A DNA stretch of 64,000 nucleotides. Source: an uncultured Paracoccaceae bacterium. Its GTDB lineage: Bacteria > Pseudomonadota > Alphaproteobacteria > Rhodobacterales > Rhodobacteraceae. Location of the stretch: positions 1 to 64,000 of the forward strand of contig CALMSR010000033.1 in NCBI GenBank assembly GCA_937872465.1, written 5' to 3'. The translations under genes and the position numbers were made by a program. Positions 36,398 through 46,057 of the stretch are shown here, one piece after another (positions within the stretch are counted from its first letter, which is position 1; every line of letters starts with the position of its first letter). Below the pieces are notes generated by a model, which had not been told where the DNA came from, did not search any database, and saw nothing but the letters and a program-made list of their open reading frames with translations.

Positions 36398-37063
36398 ATG
36401 ACCGAAGCCGAACAGCCGACGCTGCACTATCATCCCTTCGCCTCCTTCTGCCAGAAGGTGCTGATCGCGCTTTACGAGAAGGCAATCCCCTTCCGGCCGA
36501 ACCTCGTCGACCTGGGAGATCCCGAGGAACGCGCCGCGCTCACCCGCCTCTGGCCGTTCGGGAAATTTCCCGTGCTGGAGGATGCCGGGCGGGTCGTGGC
36601 CGAATCGAGCTCGATCATCGAATATCTCGACCTGCGCCATCCCCGGGCGCCACGCATGGTGCCGGAGGAACCGGCTTCGGCGCTCGCCGTGCGCACGGCC
36701 GACCGCTTCTACGACACCTACGTGCACCTGCCGATGCAGAAGATCGTCACCGATTGCATCCGGCCGGAGGGGCGGGCCGATCCGCAGGGGGTGGAGGAGG
36801 CGCGCGCCACGCTGGCGACCGCCTATGCCATGATCGAGGCGGAGGCGGGCGCGCGGGAATGGGCTGCCGGCGATCGCTTCGGCATGGCCGATTGCGCCGC
36901 GGCGCCGGCGCTCTTCTACGCCAATTGGGTGCAGCCGCTCTTGCCGGACCATCCCGCTGCGGCTGCCTATCTGGCGCGGCTGCGGGCGCGGCCTTCCGTC
37001 GCCCGCGTGGTCGAGGAGGCGCGACCCTATCGGCATCTCTTCCCGGCGGAGCGCCGGGGCTGA
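36398..37063 (+). CDS. Glutathione S-transferase family protein
   Basis: The 221-residue protein has an N-terminal thioredoxin-like domain (HPFASFCQKVLIALYEK, KFPVLED with the cis-Pro, then AESSSIIEYLD for the glutathione gamma-Glu) and an all-helical C-terminal domain with FGMADCAAAP. Cytosolic GSTs conjugate glutathione to electrophiles; the substrate is not deducible. It is preceded by GGGGAGGAGCGA. Confidence 0.88.
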   Translation: MTEAEQPTLHYHPFASFCQKVLIALYEKAIPFRPNLVDLGDPEERAALTRLWPFGKFPVLEDAGRVVAESSSIIEYLDLRHPRAPRMVPEEPASALAVRTADRFYDTYVHLPMQKIVTDCIRPEGRADPQGVEEARATLATAYAMIEAEAGAREWAAGDRFGMADCAAAPALFYANWVQPLLPDHPAAAAYLARLRARPSVARVVEEARPYRHLFPAERRG

Positions 37064-37199
37064 GACCGGGGCGCCGCCGGTCCCGGCCCCGCCCGTGCGG
37101 ATTGCTCGGTAGCCTGCCGCGCCGCGCTGCGGCGCAGCCTCTGTCCCTGCCGCGGCCGGAGGTCTATATCACGGCTGTGACCCTGAGACAGGATGCCGC

Positions 37200-38221
<1,022 letters not shown>

Positions 38222-38225
<4 letters not shown>

Positions 38226-38860
38226 CGGCCGGCGGCGCGGTGGCGGGCCGGCCGGTGGTCGCGGCCATCCTGCTCGCCGCGGGCGCCGCGCGCCGGATGC
38301 GGGGACGCGACAAGCTGCTCGAGGCGGTCGGGGGCCGGCCGGCGCTGCGCCATGCCGCCGAGGCGGCGCTGGCGAGCCGGGCCGATCGCGTGCTGGTCGT
38401 GCTCCCGCCCGATGCGGCGCCGCGGCGGGAGGCGCTGGCCGGGGCCGCGGTCGAGATCGTCGTGGCGGCGGATTGCGGCGAGGGCATGGCCGCCTCGCTC
38501 CGCGCCGGGCTGGGAGCGGTCGATCCGGGGACCGATGCGGTGGTGATCCTGCTCGCGGACATGCCCGAGATCGGCAGCGAGGCGATCGACCGGCTGATCG
38601 CTGCCTTCGACCCGGCCGCGGGCCGCGAGATCCTCCGCGCGAGTGCCGCGGACGGCCGGCCGGGGCATCCGGTGCTCTTCGGGCGGCGGTTCTTCGGGCC
38701 GCTCGCGGCGCTGAAGGGCGACCGCGGCGCGCGCTCGGTCATCGAGGCCGCGCCGGCCGGTTCCGTGCTGCATGTTCCGACCGCGGGGCGGGCGGCGCTC
38801 CTCGATCTCGACACGCCCGAGGATTGGGAGGCCTGGCGGGCGGGCCGCGACGGGTCGTAG
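38222..38860 (+). CDS. MobA/MocA-like molybdenum cofactor nucleotidyltransferase
   Basis: A 212-residue NTP-transferase with the N-terminal pyrophosphorylase motif LAAGAARRMRGRDKLL, later ILLADMPEIG (Mg-binding Asp) and GRPGHPVLFGRRFF. These features mark MocA-type CTP or GTP:molybdopterin transferases. The GTG start at 38222 overlaps the xdhC stop by 4 bp, so the two are translationally coupled and most likely act together on molybdenum cofactor for a hydroxylase encoded elsewhere. Confidence 0.85.
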
Positions 38861-38875
38861 CGGACGCTCCGGCCG

Positions 38876-39562
38876 TCACCCCAGCCAGCGCGGGTAGTCC
38901 GAGACGAGGAGATGCAGTGGGTCCTCGTCCTCCTCGATCTCGGCGAAGCGGCCGATGGGTTCGGCGAAGATGTTGTCGGTCAGGTCGTTGTTGACCGTGG
39001 AGACCTCGCCGATCAGCACGTCGCCGCCCTCGCCCCAGAAGGCGTGCCAGTTGCCGGGCATCAGCGTGACGCTCTCGCCGGGGTGCAGCCGCAGCACCTC
39101 GCCCGGGCCCTGGCGGCGGAGCACCCCGTCGGTGGCGACGGCGACCTCGGTGGTCTTGTCGATCGCGCCTTCGGAATCGGAGTGATAGAGCTTGAGCGCC
39201 AGTGTCGCGCCGCCGCGGTTGATGATGTCCTCGGCCTTCACGATGTGGCGATGCATGGGCGAGAGCTGGTCCCGGCGCGAGATCATGATCTTCTCGGCAT
39301 AGACCATGCCGCCGCCGCGCCCGAGGTCGGCCTCCCGGCCGTTGCGCACGGTGAAGAGGAAGAGCCCCATCGAGTCGAAGCGGCCCTGGCCGTAGTCGGT
39401 GATGTCCCAGCCGAGCCGGGCGTCGACGATGCCGCCGATCTCCGGCCGGCGCGCCTGCATCTCACCGGGGCTCCAATAGGCGAAGGGCGGCAGGATGAAG
39501 CCGAAGGAGCGGATGAAGGCATCCGCCTCGCGGATGATCTCGTTGACGCGCGATCGCTTCAT
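38876..39562 (-). CDS. D-lyxose (D-mannose-type) ketol-isomerase
   Basis: A 228-residue cupin-fold sugar isomerase. It starts MKRSRVNEIIREADAF and has LPPFAYWSP, the metal-binding MHRHIVKAEDI (two His and a Glu) and NWHAFWGEGG with the last His ligand. These are typical of D-lyxose isomerase, which converts D-lyxose to D-xylulose and often D-mannose to D-fructose. The longer ORF to 39664 lacks a signal; ATG 39562 has GGGGAAG. It stands alone, with no sugar transporter beside it. Confidence 0.85.
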   Translation of the reverse strand: MKRSRVNEIIREADAFIRSFGFILPPFAYWSPGEMQARRPEIGGIVDARLGWDITDYGQGRFDSMGLFLFTVRNGREADLGRGGGMVYAEKIMISRRDQLSPMHRHIVKAEDIINRGGATLALKLYHSDSEGAIDKTTEVAVATDGVLRRQGPGEVLRLHPGESVTLMPGNWHAFWGEGGDVLIGEVSTVNNDLTDNIFAEPIGRFAEIEEDEDPLHLLVSDYPRWLG

Positions 39563-39734
39563 GGCTTCCCCCCCCCGGGACCGGTTTCCGCCGGGCATAT
39601 CACGGCCGGCGGCGCGGCGCCAAGCGCGGCGGGTCGGGACGGGCAGCAGGCGCCGCACCGGCATCGACCACGGCGCGGGCGCGGGCTATCCTCGCAGGCA
39701 ACCGGCTTCCCCGTTCGACCGGCAGGAGGGCGCC

Positions 39735-40310
39735 ATGCCGCAGGATTTCACCTGGCTCAATCCGCCGCCCCGCTGGTCGGGCGACGCCGCCGCGCTGGAG
39801 CTCGAAACCGGGGCGAACACGGATTTCTGGCGCGAGACCTTCTACTGCTTCACGCGCGATACCGGGCACGCCTGGCTCGCGCCGGTCGAGGGGGATTTCA
39901 CCGCGAGCGTCCGGTTCCGCGGCGATTACGGGACGCTCTACGACCAGGCCGGCCTGATGCTGCGCCGCGACGCCGCATGCTGGATCAAGGCCGGGATCGA
40001 GTTCTCCGACGGGATGCTGAACGCCAGCGTCGTGGTGACCGATGGCCGCTCGGACTGGTCGGTGATCCCGCTGCCCGGGACGGCGCCGGGGACGGAGGTC
40101 GCGCTGCGCCTCACCCGGCACGGCGACGCGCTGCGGGTGCAGGTCGCGATCGGCGGCGCGCCCTGGCGGCTGGCGCGGCTGGCGCCGTTTCCGGCGGACC
40201 CGGCCGCGCTGGGGCCCATGGCCTGCTCGCCGGAACGCGGCGGCTTCCGGGCGCGGTTCGAGGGGCTGGAGATCGGCCCGGCGATCGCGCGCGACCTGCA
40301 CGCGAATTGA
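39735..40310 (+). CDS. DUF1349 concanavalin-like protein
   Basis: A 191-residue protein of the DUF1349 type, a lectin/glucanase-like beta sandwich: FTWLNPPPRW, TNTDFWRET-like block (GANTDFWRETFY), YDQAGLMLRRDAACWIKAGIEF and DWSVIPLP. There is no signal peptide, so it is cytosolic. The biochemical role is not known. ATG 39735 follows GGAGGG. It is divergent from the isomerase gene, and its stop codon overlaps the FNR-type box of hemN. Confidence 0.85.
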   Translation: MPQDFTWLNPPPRWSGDAAALELETGANTDFWRETFYCFTRDTGHAWLAPVEGDFTASVRFRGDYGTLYDQAGLMLRRDAACWIKAGIEFSDGMLNASVVVTDGRSDWSVIPLPGTAPGTEVALRLTRHGDALRVQVAIGGAPWRLARLAPFPADPAALGPMACSPERGGFRARFEGLEIGPAIARDLHAN

Positions 40311-40320
40311 CGCAAATCAA
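40307..40320. promoter_or_regulatory. FNR/FnrL-type box TTGAC-N4-ATCAA
   Basis: TTGAC-GCAA-ATCAA matches the FNR/FnrL consensus TTGAY-N4-RTCAA. It covers the stop of the DUF1349 gene and is centred about 44 bp before the hemN ATG. hemN is a known oxygen-regulated target of FnrL in relatives. Confidence 0.75.
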
Positions 40321-40357
40321 GCCGTGGCGGGGAGCGCCGGGCTAGGATCGGCGCAAC

Positions 40358-41707
40358 ATGGATTCGATCCTCGCCAAATACGCCGCCCGCGCCGTGCCGC
40401 GCTACACAAGCTATCCGACCGCGCCGCATTTCCGCGCCGGGCTGCAGGAGGCCTCCTATCGCGCCTGGCTCGCGGCGCTCGATCCGGGCACGCCGGTCTC
40501 GGCCTATCTGCATGTGCCCTTCTGCCGGCAGATGTGCTGGTATTGCGGCTGCAACATGAAGCTCGCCGCGCGCTACGGGCCGGTGGCCTCCTATGTCGAG
40601 ACGCTGCTCGCCGAGTTCGACCTTGTCGCCGACGCGCTGCCGGCGCGCATGACGCTCGGGCATCTGCACTGGGGCGGGGGGACGCCGACCGCGCTCGAGC
40701 CCGGCGATCTCGCCCGCGCCATGGAGCGGCTGCGCGCGCACTTCGACATCGCCCCCGGCGCGGAGCTCGCGATCGAGAGCGACCCGCGCACCCTGACGCC
40801 CGAGATGGCGGCGACGATCGGCCGGCTCGGCTTCACCCGCGCGAGCTTCGGGGTGCAGGAATTCGACCCGAGGGTGCAGGCGGCGATCAACCGCCTGCAG
40901 CCGCCGGAGATGGTGGCGCGGACCGTGGCGGATCTGCGCGCGGCCGGGGTGGCGGGGATCAATTTCGACCTGATCTACGGCCTACCGCACCAGAGCGTCG
41001 AGACCCTGCTCGCGACCATCGGCATCTGCCGGGAGATGGCGCCGGACCGGATCGCGCTCTTCGGCTATGCGCATGTGCCCTGGATGGCCAGGAACCAGCG
41101 CATGATCCCCGAGGCCGCCCTGCCCGACGGACCGGCGCGGGCCGCGCAGGCGGCGGCCGCGGCGGCGGCGCTGACCGCGGCGGGCTACGAGGCGATCGGG
41201 CTCGACCATTTCGCGCTTCCCGGCGATGCGATGGCGCGGGCGGCGCGCGAGGGTCTCTTGCGGCGCAATTTCCAGGGCTATACCACCGACCGGGCCGAGA
41301 CGATGATCGGCTTCGGCGCGACCTCGATCGGGCGCACGCCGGGCGGCTATGTGCAGAACATCGCCGAGACCGGCGCCTGGGCGCGCGCGGTCGCATCCGG
41401 TCGGCTGCCGGTCGCGCGGGGGCTCGCGCTCGGGGCCGAGGACCGGCTGCGCGGGCGGGTGATCGAGGCGATCATGTGCGCGGGCGCGGTCGACACCGCG
41501 GCCCTCGGGCGGGAATACGGTCGCGAGCCGGGCTGGTGCCGCGACGAGCTCGAAAGCCTCGCCGAATTCGAGGCGGACGGGCTCCTGCTCCGGGACGGCC
41601 CGCGGATCACCCTGACGCTCGAGGGCCGGCGGCTCTGCCGCGTCGTGGCCTCGGTCTTCGACGCCTGGCTCGCGGCGTCGGAGGCGCGTCACTCGGTCGC
41701 GGTCTGA
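40358..41707 (+). CDS. hemN: Oxygen-independent coproporphyrinogen III oxidase
   Basis: A 449-residue radical SAM enzyme that makes protoporphyrinogen from coproporphyrinogen III without oxygen. The 4Fe-4S ligands Cys56, Cys60 and Cys63 (PFCRQMCWYCGC) are followed by the HemN-specific Cys66; RYTSYPTAPHF lies at the N-terminus and HWGGGTPTAL binds SAM. The N-terminal sequence fixes the start, although the ribosome site is poor (AGGA 14 nt upstream). The FNR-type box just upstream suggests induction at low oxygen. Confidence 0.94.
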   Translation: MDSILAKYAARAVPRYTSYPTAPHFRAGLQEASYRAWLAALDPGTPVSAYLHVPFCRQMCWYCGCNMKLAARYGPVASYVETLLAEFDLVADALPARMTLGHLHWGGGTPTALEPGDLARAMERLRAHFDIAPGAELAIESDPRTLTPEMAATIGRLGFTRASFGVQEFDPRVQAAINRLQPPEMVARTVADLRAAGVAGINFDLIYGLPHQSVETLLATIGICREMAPDRIALFGYAHVPWMARNQRMIPEAALPDGPARAAQAAAAAAALTAAGYEAIGLDHFALPGDAMARAAREGLLRRNFQGYTTDRAETMIGFGATSIGRTPGGYVQNIAETGAWARAVASGRLPVARGLALGAEDRLRGRVIEAIMCAGAVDTAALGREYGREPGWCRDELESLAEFEADGLLLRDGPRITLTLEGRRLCRVVASVFDAWLAASEARHSVAV

Positions 41708-42930
41708 TCCTTCTGATCCTCGGTGAGCCGCGTCACCACCGCCGAGGAAGCCTCCAGCGTGCGATGCACCGGGCATTTTCCGGCGATCTCCACGAGCTTG
41801 TCGGCGAGCTCGCTCGGGATCCCGCCCTCGATCGAGATCTCGCGCTCGAACCGGTCGATGCGTCCCTCGCGTCCCTCGCCGCAATCGGCGCAATCCCTGG
41901 CGTGGATCTTCGCGTGGTCGACCGAGACGCTTATCCGTCCCAGCGACAGGCCCTTGTGATCGGCGTACATGCGCAGCGTCATCGCGGTGCAGGCGCCCAG
42001 CGCGATGGCGAGGAAGTCGTAAGGATTGGGCCCGCTGTCCGCGCCGCCCTCGACCGCCTCCGGCTCGTCGGCGATGAGCGCGTGGCGGCCGACGGCGACC
42101 GCCTGCTGGTATTTCGATGCGCCGGTCTCGCGCACCAGCACGCGGTTGCCGGGCTCGACCTGCAAAGGCGCGAGATAGCGCTCGGCCCAGGCCGCGAGCA
42201 GGTCGCCGGCATAGGCGGCATCGGCGGGGTCGGTCAGCAGGTGGTCGGCATCGTCGAGCGAAACGAAGCTCTTGGGATGCCTGGCCGCCTTGAAGATCGC
42301 CGCGGCATTCGCGATCCCGACCACCGCGTCGCGGGGGGCGTGAAGGATCATCAGCGGCTTCTTCAGCGCGGCGATGCGCTCGCTCAGCCGCGCCCCGGCG
42401 AGATCCTCGAGAAACTCCCGGCGAATGGTGAAGCGGCGCCCCGCGAGCGTCACCTCCGCCGCGCCCTCGGCCTCGATGCGGCGCAGGTCCGCGGCGAAAC
42501 TCTTCGCCACATGCGCCGCGTCCGCCGGGGCACCGATCGTCGCCACGGCGCGCGCCTCCGGGATCTCGCCGGCGGCGGCCAGCACCGCGGCCCCCCCGAG
42601 CGAATGGCCGACCAGGAGCTGCGGCGCGTCGCGGGTCGCGCGCAGATGCGCCGCGGCGGCGACCAGATCGGCGACATTCGAGGAGAAACCGGCATTGGCG
42701 TGATCGCCCGCGCTGCCGCCGAGACCGGTGAAGTCGAAGCGCAGCACGGCGATGCCGCGCGCCACGAGCGCGCCGGCGATGCGCCGGGCGGCGATGCCGT
42801 CTTCGGAGCAGGCGAGGCAATGGGCGAAAAGCGCATGGGCCCGCGGCGGCCCGACCGGCAGGTCGAGCCGCGCCGCGAGCCTGCCGCCGTCATGGCCGGG
42901 GAAGTCCAGCCGTTCCGATGAATCTGCCAT
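41689..42930 (-). CDS. Alpha/beta hydrolase fused to OsmC-like protein
   Basis: The 413-residue protein joins an alpha/beta hydrolase (about 1-255; nucleophile Ser in GHSLGG, Asp in HAPRDAVV and His in DADHLL) to an OsmC-like domain (about 270-413). The OsmC part has both family cysteines, in LGACTAMTLR and GKCPVHRTL, as in peroxidases that reduce organic hydroperoxides. Such fusions are widespread in proteobacteria; the hydrolase substrate is unknown. It overlaps hemN's end by 19 bp, convergently. Confidence 0.88.
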   Translation of the reverse strand: MADSSERLDFPGHDGGRLAARLDLPVGPPRAHALFAHCLACSEDGIAARRIAGALVARGIAVLRFDFTGLGGSAGDHANAGFSSNVADLVAAAAHLRATRDAPQLLVGHSLGGAAVLAAAGEIPEARAVATIGAPADAAHVAKSFAADLRRIEAEGAAEVTLAGRRFTIRREFLEDLAGARLSERIAALKKPLMILHAPRDAVVGIANAAAIFKAARHPKSFVSLDDADHLLTDPADAAYAGDLLAAWAERYLAPLQVEPGNRVLVRETGASKYQQAVAVGRHALIADEPEAVEGGADSGPNPYDFLAIALGACTAMTLRMYADHKGLSLGRISVSVDHAKIHARDCADCGEGREGRIDRFEREISIEGGIPSELADKLVEIAGKCPVHRTLEASSAVVTRLTEDQKDQTATE

Positions 42931-42965
42931 GCCTGCCCCCGCTCGTCGCTGCCCGGATCATGCCT

Positions 42966-44513
42966 TCACGACCAGAACGGCCGCGCCGCGCGCAGCCGGT
43001 CCCAGCGCGCGAAGAGATCGGGCCGCTGCTGCCCGGCCCGGACGGTCAGCGTGCCCAGCACCCAGCCGACCGCGCGCTGGACATCCCCGTCGTCCCGACC
43101 CGGCGCCTCGGGGCCGGTCAGCGCCTCGGCGGCCATGGCGGCGTCGTTGAGATGGCCGAAGCTGTCCTGAAGCGATTTCAGCTCCTTGATATAGGCCGCG
43201 ACCTTCGCGCCCGGATAGATCGGCGCGAAGGTGTCGGCGGCATAGCGCAGCTTCTTCAGCTCCTTGCGCAGGGCGTGCAGGCCCTCGGTATCGAGCTTGC
43301 GGATCCGGCGTCCCCGCCTGCGCACCCGCCGCAGCCGCGCGTCGAGCAGGCCGCCGGCGAGACCGCCCACCGGGGCCGCCAGCCGTTCGGTCTGCGAATA
43401 ATCGGACGGGGCCAGCCAGCCGCGGCCCTCGATCAGCCGGCCGAGGTCGAAGAGAAACCCCGCCGCCTCGGGCTCGGCCAGCGTCCGGCGCACCGCGCGC
43501 CGCACCTCGGCGCCGCGGGCCGCGAGAGAGCCCAGGAGCGCCTCCCGCGCCGCCGCGTCGAGGCCGGTCTCCACCGCCTCCGCGACGATCTCGCCGGTCA
43601 GCACGTCGATGTCGCGCAAGGGTCCGACCACCTGCCCGAGCCGCTGCGCCTCGCTCCCGAGCGGCGCCAGCGCCGCCTTGCCCAGGCTGGGGCCGAAGAT
43701 CGCGAAGGCGGTGCGCAGGCGGCGCAGGCCGACGCGGATCTGGTGCGGCCCCTCCGGGTCGTCGCTCTCGGCGATGATCACCATGTTCTGCGCGATCTGG
43801 GCCAGGCAATCGCGGAAGATGTCGCGCGCCACCGATTCGACGGTGGCGGAGGCCGCGTAATCCGGGACCCGGGCATTGCGGGGGCGGAGGGGCGGCTCGG
43901 CCTCGCCGCGGGCGAGCCGGTAGCCGCGCGCCGACTTGTTCTCCAGCGAGAAGCGCACCGGGGCGCTGGGAAAGAGCGTGCGGGCGATGCCGTAGAGCTC
44001 GCCCACCGCCCCTGCGACCAGTTCGAGCTCGGCCTCGCGGATCGCCGTGACCGCCTCGCCCGCCCGGATCTCGCCCGCATCGATGGCGAGCTCGACCTCG
44101 CCGCCCTCGGGCGCGCGCAGCCGCTCGGTGGTCCGCCGCACCCGCGTCTCGAAGATGGGCGAGAGCGCGGCCGCCCCGGCGGCGGCGTCGATCGCGCCAT
44201 AGACGCCCTCGGGGTCGGGACCGTCGAGCACCAGCCGGCCGCCCGGTGCCGCGCATTCGACCTCGAGATTGGCGAAGAGGCCGTGGGCGCTTTCCCGGCG
44301 GCGCTTGACCGTCTGCACCCAGCGGCGACCGACCTGCCGCAGCCGCAGCGCGATGCCCTGGGCGGCGAGCGCATGCTCCGGCGTGTCGTAATAGACCGAG
44401 CGCAGGAACTGCGTCCGGCGCGGCGCCAGCCGCAGGAGGGCGAGCGCGGGATGGCGCCGCAGCCGGGCCTCGCCCTCGCTGTCGAGCGTGATCTTGAGCT
44501 CGGTCTCGATCAT
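42966..44513 (-). CDS. CYTH-CHAD domain protein (inorganic triphosphatase-like)
   Basis: A 515-residue protein. The N-terminal CYTH domain begins with ExExK (Glu3, Glu5, Lys7) and forms a tunnel that cleaves triphosphates such as inorganic tripolyphosphate. The C-terminal CHAD domain is helical and His/Arg-rich (HQIRVGLRRLRTAF, LHALRKELKKLRYAAD), which binds polyphosphate. Together they resemble YgiF-type triphosphatases tied to polyphosphate granules. It lies 35 bp from the hydrolase-OsmC start on the same strand. Confidence 0.88.
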   Translation of the reverse strand: MIETELKITLDSEGEARLRRHPALALLRLAPRRTQFLRSVYYDTPEHALAAQGIALRLRQVGRRWVQTVKRRRESAHGLFANLEVECAAPGGRLVLDGPDPEGVYGAIDAAAGAAALSPIFETRVRRTTERLRAPEGGEVELAIDAGEIRAGEAVTAIREAELELVAGAVGELYGIARTLFPSAPVRFSLENKSARGYRLARGEAEPPLRPRNARVPDYAASATVESVARDIFRDCLAQIAQNMVIIAESDDPEGPHQIRVGLRRLRTAFAIFGPSLGKAALAPLGSEAQRLGQVVGPLRDIDVLTGEIVAEAVETGLDAAAREALLGSLAARGAEVRRAVRRTLAEPEAAGFLFDLGRLIEGRGWLAPSDYSQTERLAAPVGGLAGGLLDARLRRVRRRGRRIRKLDTEGLHALRKELKKLRYAADTFAPIYPGAKVAAYIKELKSLQDSFGHLNDAAMAAEALTGPEAPGRDDGDVQRAVGWVLGTLTVRAGQQRPDLFARWDRLRAARPFWS

Positions 44514-44890
44514 CTGCGCCCCATGGGATCACATTGCCGCGCGATGCGCCAGCATCTTGGTGGAAGTGGGAAATTCGTGCTATTCTCATGGGAAGAATGA
44601 GGAAACATGATTTGCCCCACTGGCCGCGCCGCAGGGAGATTATAGCCCGCCGACGGTCCGTGACATTCGAATTCTTCCGCCTTTGCGGACATGCTTCGGC
44701 CTCGCGCCGGCACCGGGCCGGAGGAGGACAGAGTAAGTTAACGATTCTGCACGATGATGACACCTGGCTCGACAAGGGCCGTTCGACATGAGGTGACCAT
44801 GTCCCAGCGCGCAGACGGATCTCGCGGCCGGTGCCGCAGACGGTTTCCGCCCCCCGCGACCCATCGCCGGCCGGAAGGGACGGAACGGCG
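44514..44890. other. Divergent intergenic region, no convincing gene
   Basis: These 377 bp separate the CYTH-CHAD gene and the next plus-strand gene. The base composition is more AT-rich than the neighbours around 44540-44770. An open frame from 44534 to 44791 exists, but it lacks a ribosome site and has a basic, low-complexity product. Promoters for both sides are expected here; I cannot place them with confidence. Confidence 0.5.
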
Positions 44891-45406
44891 ATGAACCCGG
44901 CCACGCTCGCCATCGCCTCCGATTTCGTCAAGGCAGGCATCGACAAGGCCGGCGTGCCGCTCACCGCCTCGCTCGAGGCCTATCTCTCCATCACCTTCGC
45001 GCGGTTCATGGGCCGCAGCATCGGTGTCGACCTGCTGACCGTGCGGGTGACGGCCGCGCTCGACGCCGGGGCACCGCGGGACGCCATCCGCGCGCTCGCC
45101 GACGAATGCCTGATCGCCTGCGCCTTCTTCGAGGACCGCCTGCGCCGCAACGGCGCGATCCGCCACTATGTCGGGCTCGGCCAGACCACCTACGACGCCG
45201 CCGACATGACCGAGCAGGCCTATGGCTTCGTGCATATGCGCGACGTGATCGCCAGCGCGGTGGATCGCGGCGCCGCGGAGGACGGCCGCATCCTGATCGA
45301 CCGCGCGCGCAGCGGCAGCACCACCGCGCGCAACGAGCTCGCCCAGGGCAACGTGGTCATCGGCCCCTGGGCCGCGCCGCCGAAGGGCGGGCTGCTCTGG
45401 AACTGA
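44891..45406 (+). CDS. Hypothetical alpha-helical protein
   Basis: A 171-residue protein that I do not recognise. It is mostly helical by sequence (VDLLTVRVTAALDAGAPRD, DECLIACAFFEDRLRR), with no signal peptide and no membrane segment long enough to be convincing, and ends in a Gly/Pro-rich tail (WAAPPKGGLLWN). Two Cys lie in or near the middle. ATG 44891 is preferred over 44831 because GAAGGGA precedes it at 12-13 nt, but the site is not strong. Interspersed repeat copy B lies about 38 bp after its stop. Confidence 0.65.
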   Translation: MNPATLAIASDFVKAGIDKAGVPLTASLEAYLSITFARFMGRSIGVDLLTVRVTAALDAGAPRDAIRALADECLIACAFFEDRLRRNGAIRHYVGLGQTTYDAADMTEQAYGFVHMRDVIASAVDRGAAEDGRILIDRARSGSTTARNELAQGNVVIGPWAAPPKGGLLWN

Positions 45407-45443
45407 CGCGGCCGCCCGGTGGTCGTCACGGGGGCGGGGCGGG

Positions 45444-45492
45444 CGCTGCCCGGCGGTGCCTGGCCTCGGCGGGATGGTGGTGCCAGGCGCGC
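45444..45492. repeat. Interspersed hairpin repeat, copy B
   Basis: Bases 45444-45472 are identical to 10414-10442. The left arm 45456-45464 (GTGCCTGGC) pairs with 45482-45490 (GCCAGGCGC) with one wobble. The right arm differs from that of copy A, yet the stem is kept in both. It lies between the hypothetical gene and the ion channel gene. Confidence 0.6.
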
Positions 45493-45622
45493 GAAGCTCC
45501 GATGGAAGAGGGCACGGTGTCAAATGCCGCCGCCCCGGCGCGCGCATTGTGGCGCGCGCCTCCAGCCGGTAAACCGCCGCTGCCCGCCCCCCTGCAGGGG
45601 CGGCGACAGGCCGGGAGCCGTC

Positions 45623-46057
45623 ATGGACTATGCGATCGTCTGCGCGGTGGCGCTCTTTCTCATCGTGGTGACGACCGTGCTGCATTACGAGGCGCTGCGC
45701 CTCACCGCCGACCTGATGCCGCGGCTCTCGATCCGCCCCCGCGCCCGCATCCTCGTGGTGATCGCGGCCGCCCTCTTCGCCCATAGCGTCGAGATCGCGC
45801 TCTACGGCTGGGCCTATTGGGCGGCGGGCAACCACCTCGGGCTCGGGGCGATCTCCGGCGCGCTCGAGGGCACCCCGGTCGACTACCTCTATTTCTCCGC
45901 GGCGACCTTCACGACGCTCGGCGTCGGCGACCTGGTCGTCACCGGCCCCCTGCGCATCGTGGTGGGGCTCGAATCGCTCAACGGCCTGATCCTGATCACC
46001 TGGACGGCGTCCTTCACCTATCTCTCGATGGAGCGCTTCTGGCTCGATCACCGCTGA
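45623..46057 (+). CDS. Two-TM potassium channel-like protein
   Basis: A 144-residue protein with hydrophobic segments at about 3-24, 42-65 and 105-128, and a pore loop with the selectivity filter-like FTTLGVGDL between the last two. This matches the Ion_trans_2 (KcsA-like) family; TLGVGD in place of TVGYGD is common in bacterial relatives, and ion selectivity is not certain. ATG 45623 follows GGGAG. The longer reading to 45419 has no support. Its end overlaps the convergent cobC stop by 10 bp. Confidence 0.82.
   Translation: MDYAIVCAVALFLIVVTTVLHYEALRLTADLMPRLSIRPRARILVVIAAALFAHSVEIALYGWAYWAAGNHLGLGAISGALEGTPVDYLYFSAATFTTLGVGDLVVTGPLRIVVGLESLNGLILITWTASFTYLSMERFWLDHR

Noticed and set aside
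44534..44791. Open frame of 85 codons upstream of the hypothetical helical protein
   Set aside because: It lacks a ribosome site and its product is basic and featureless; AT-richer composition suggests a regulatory region.
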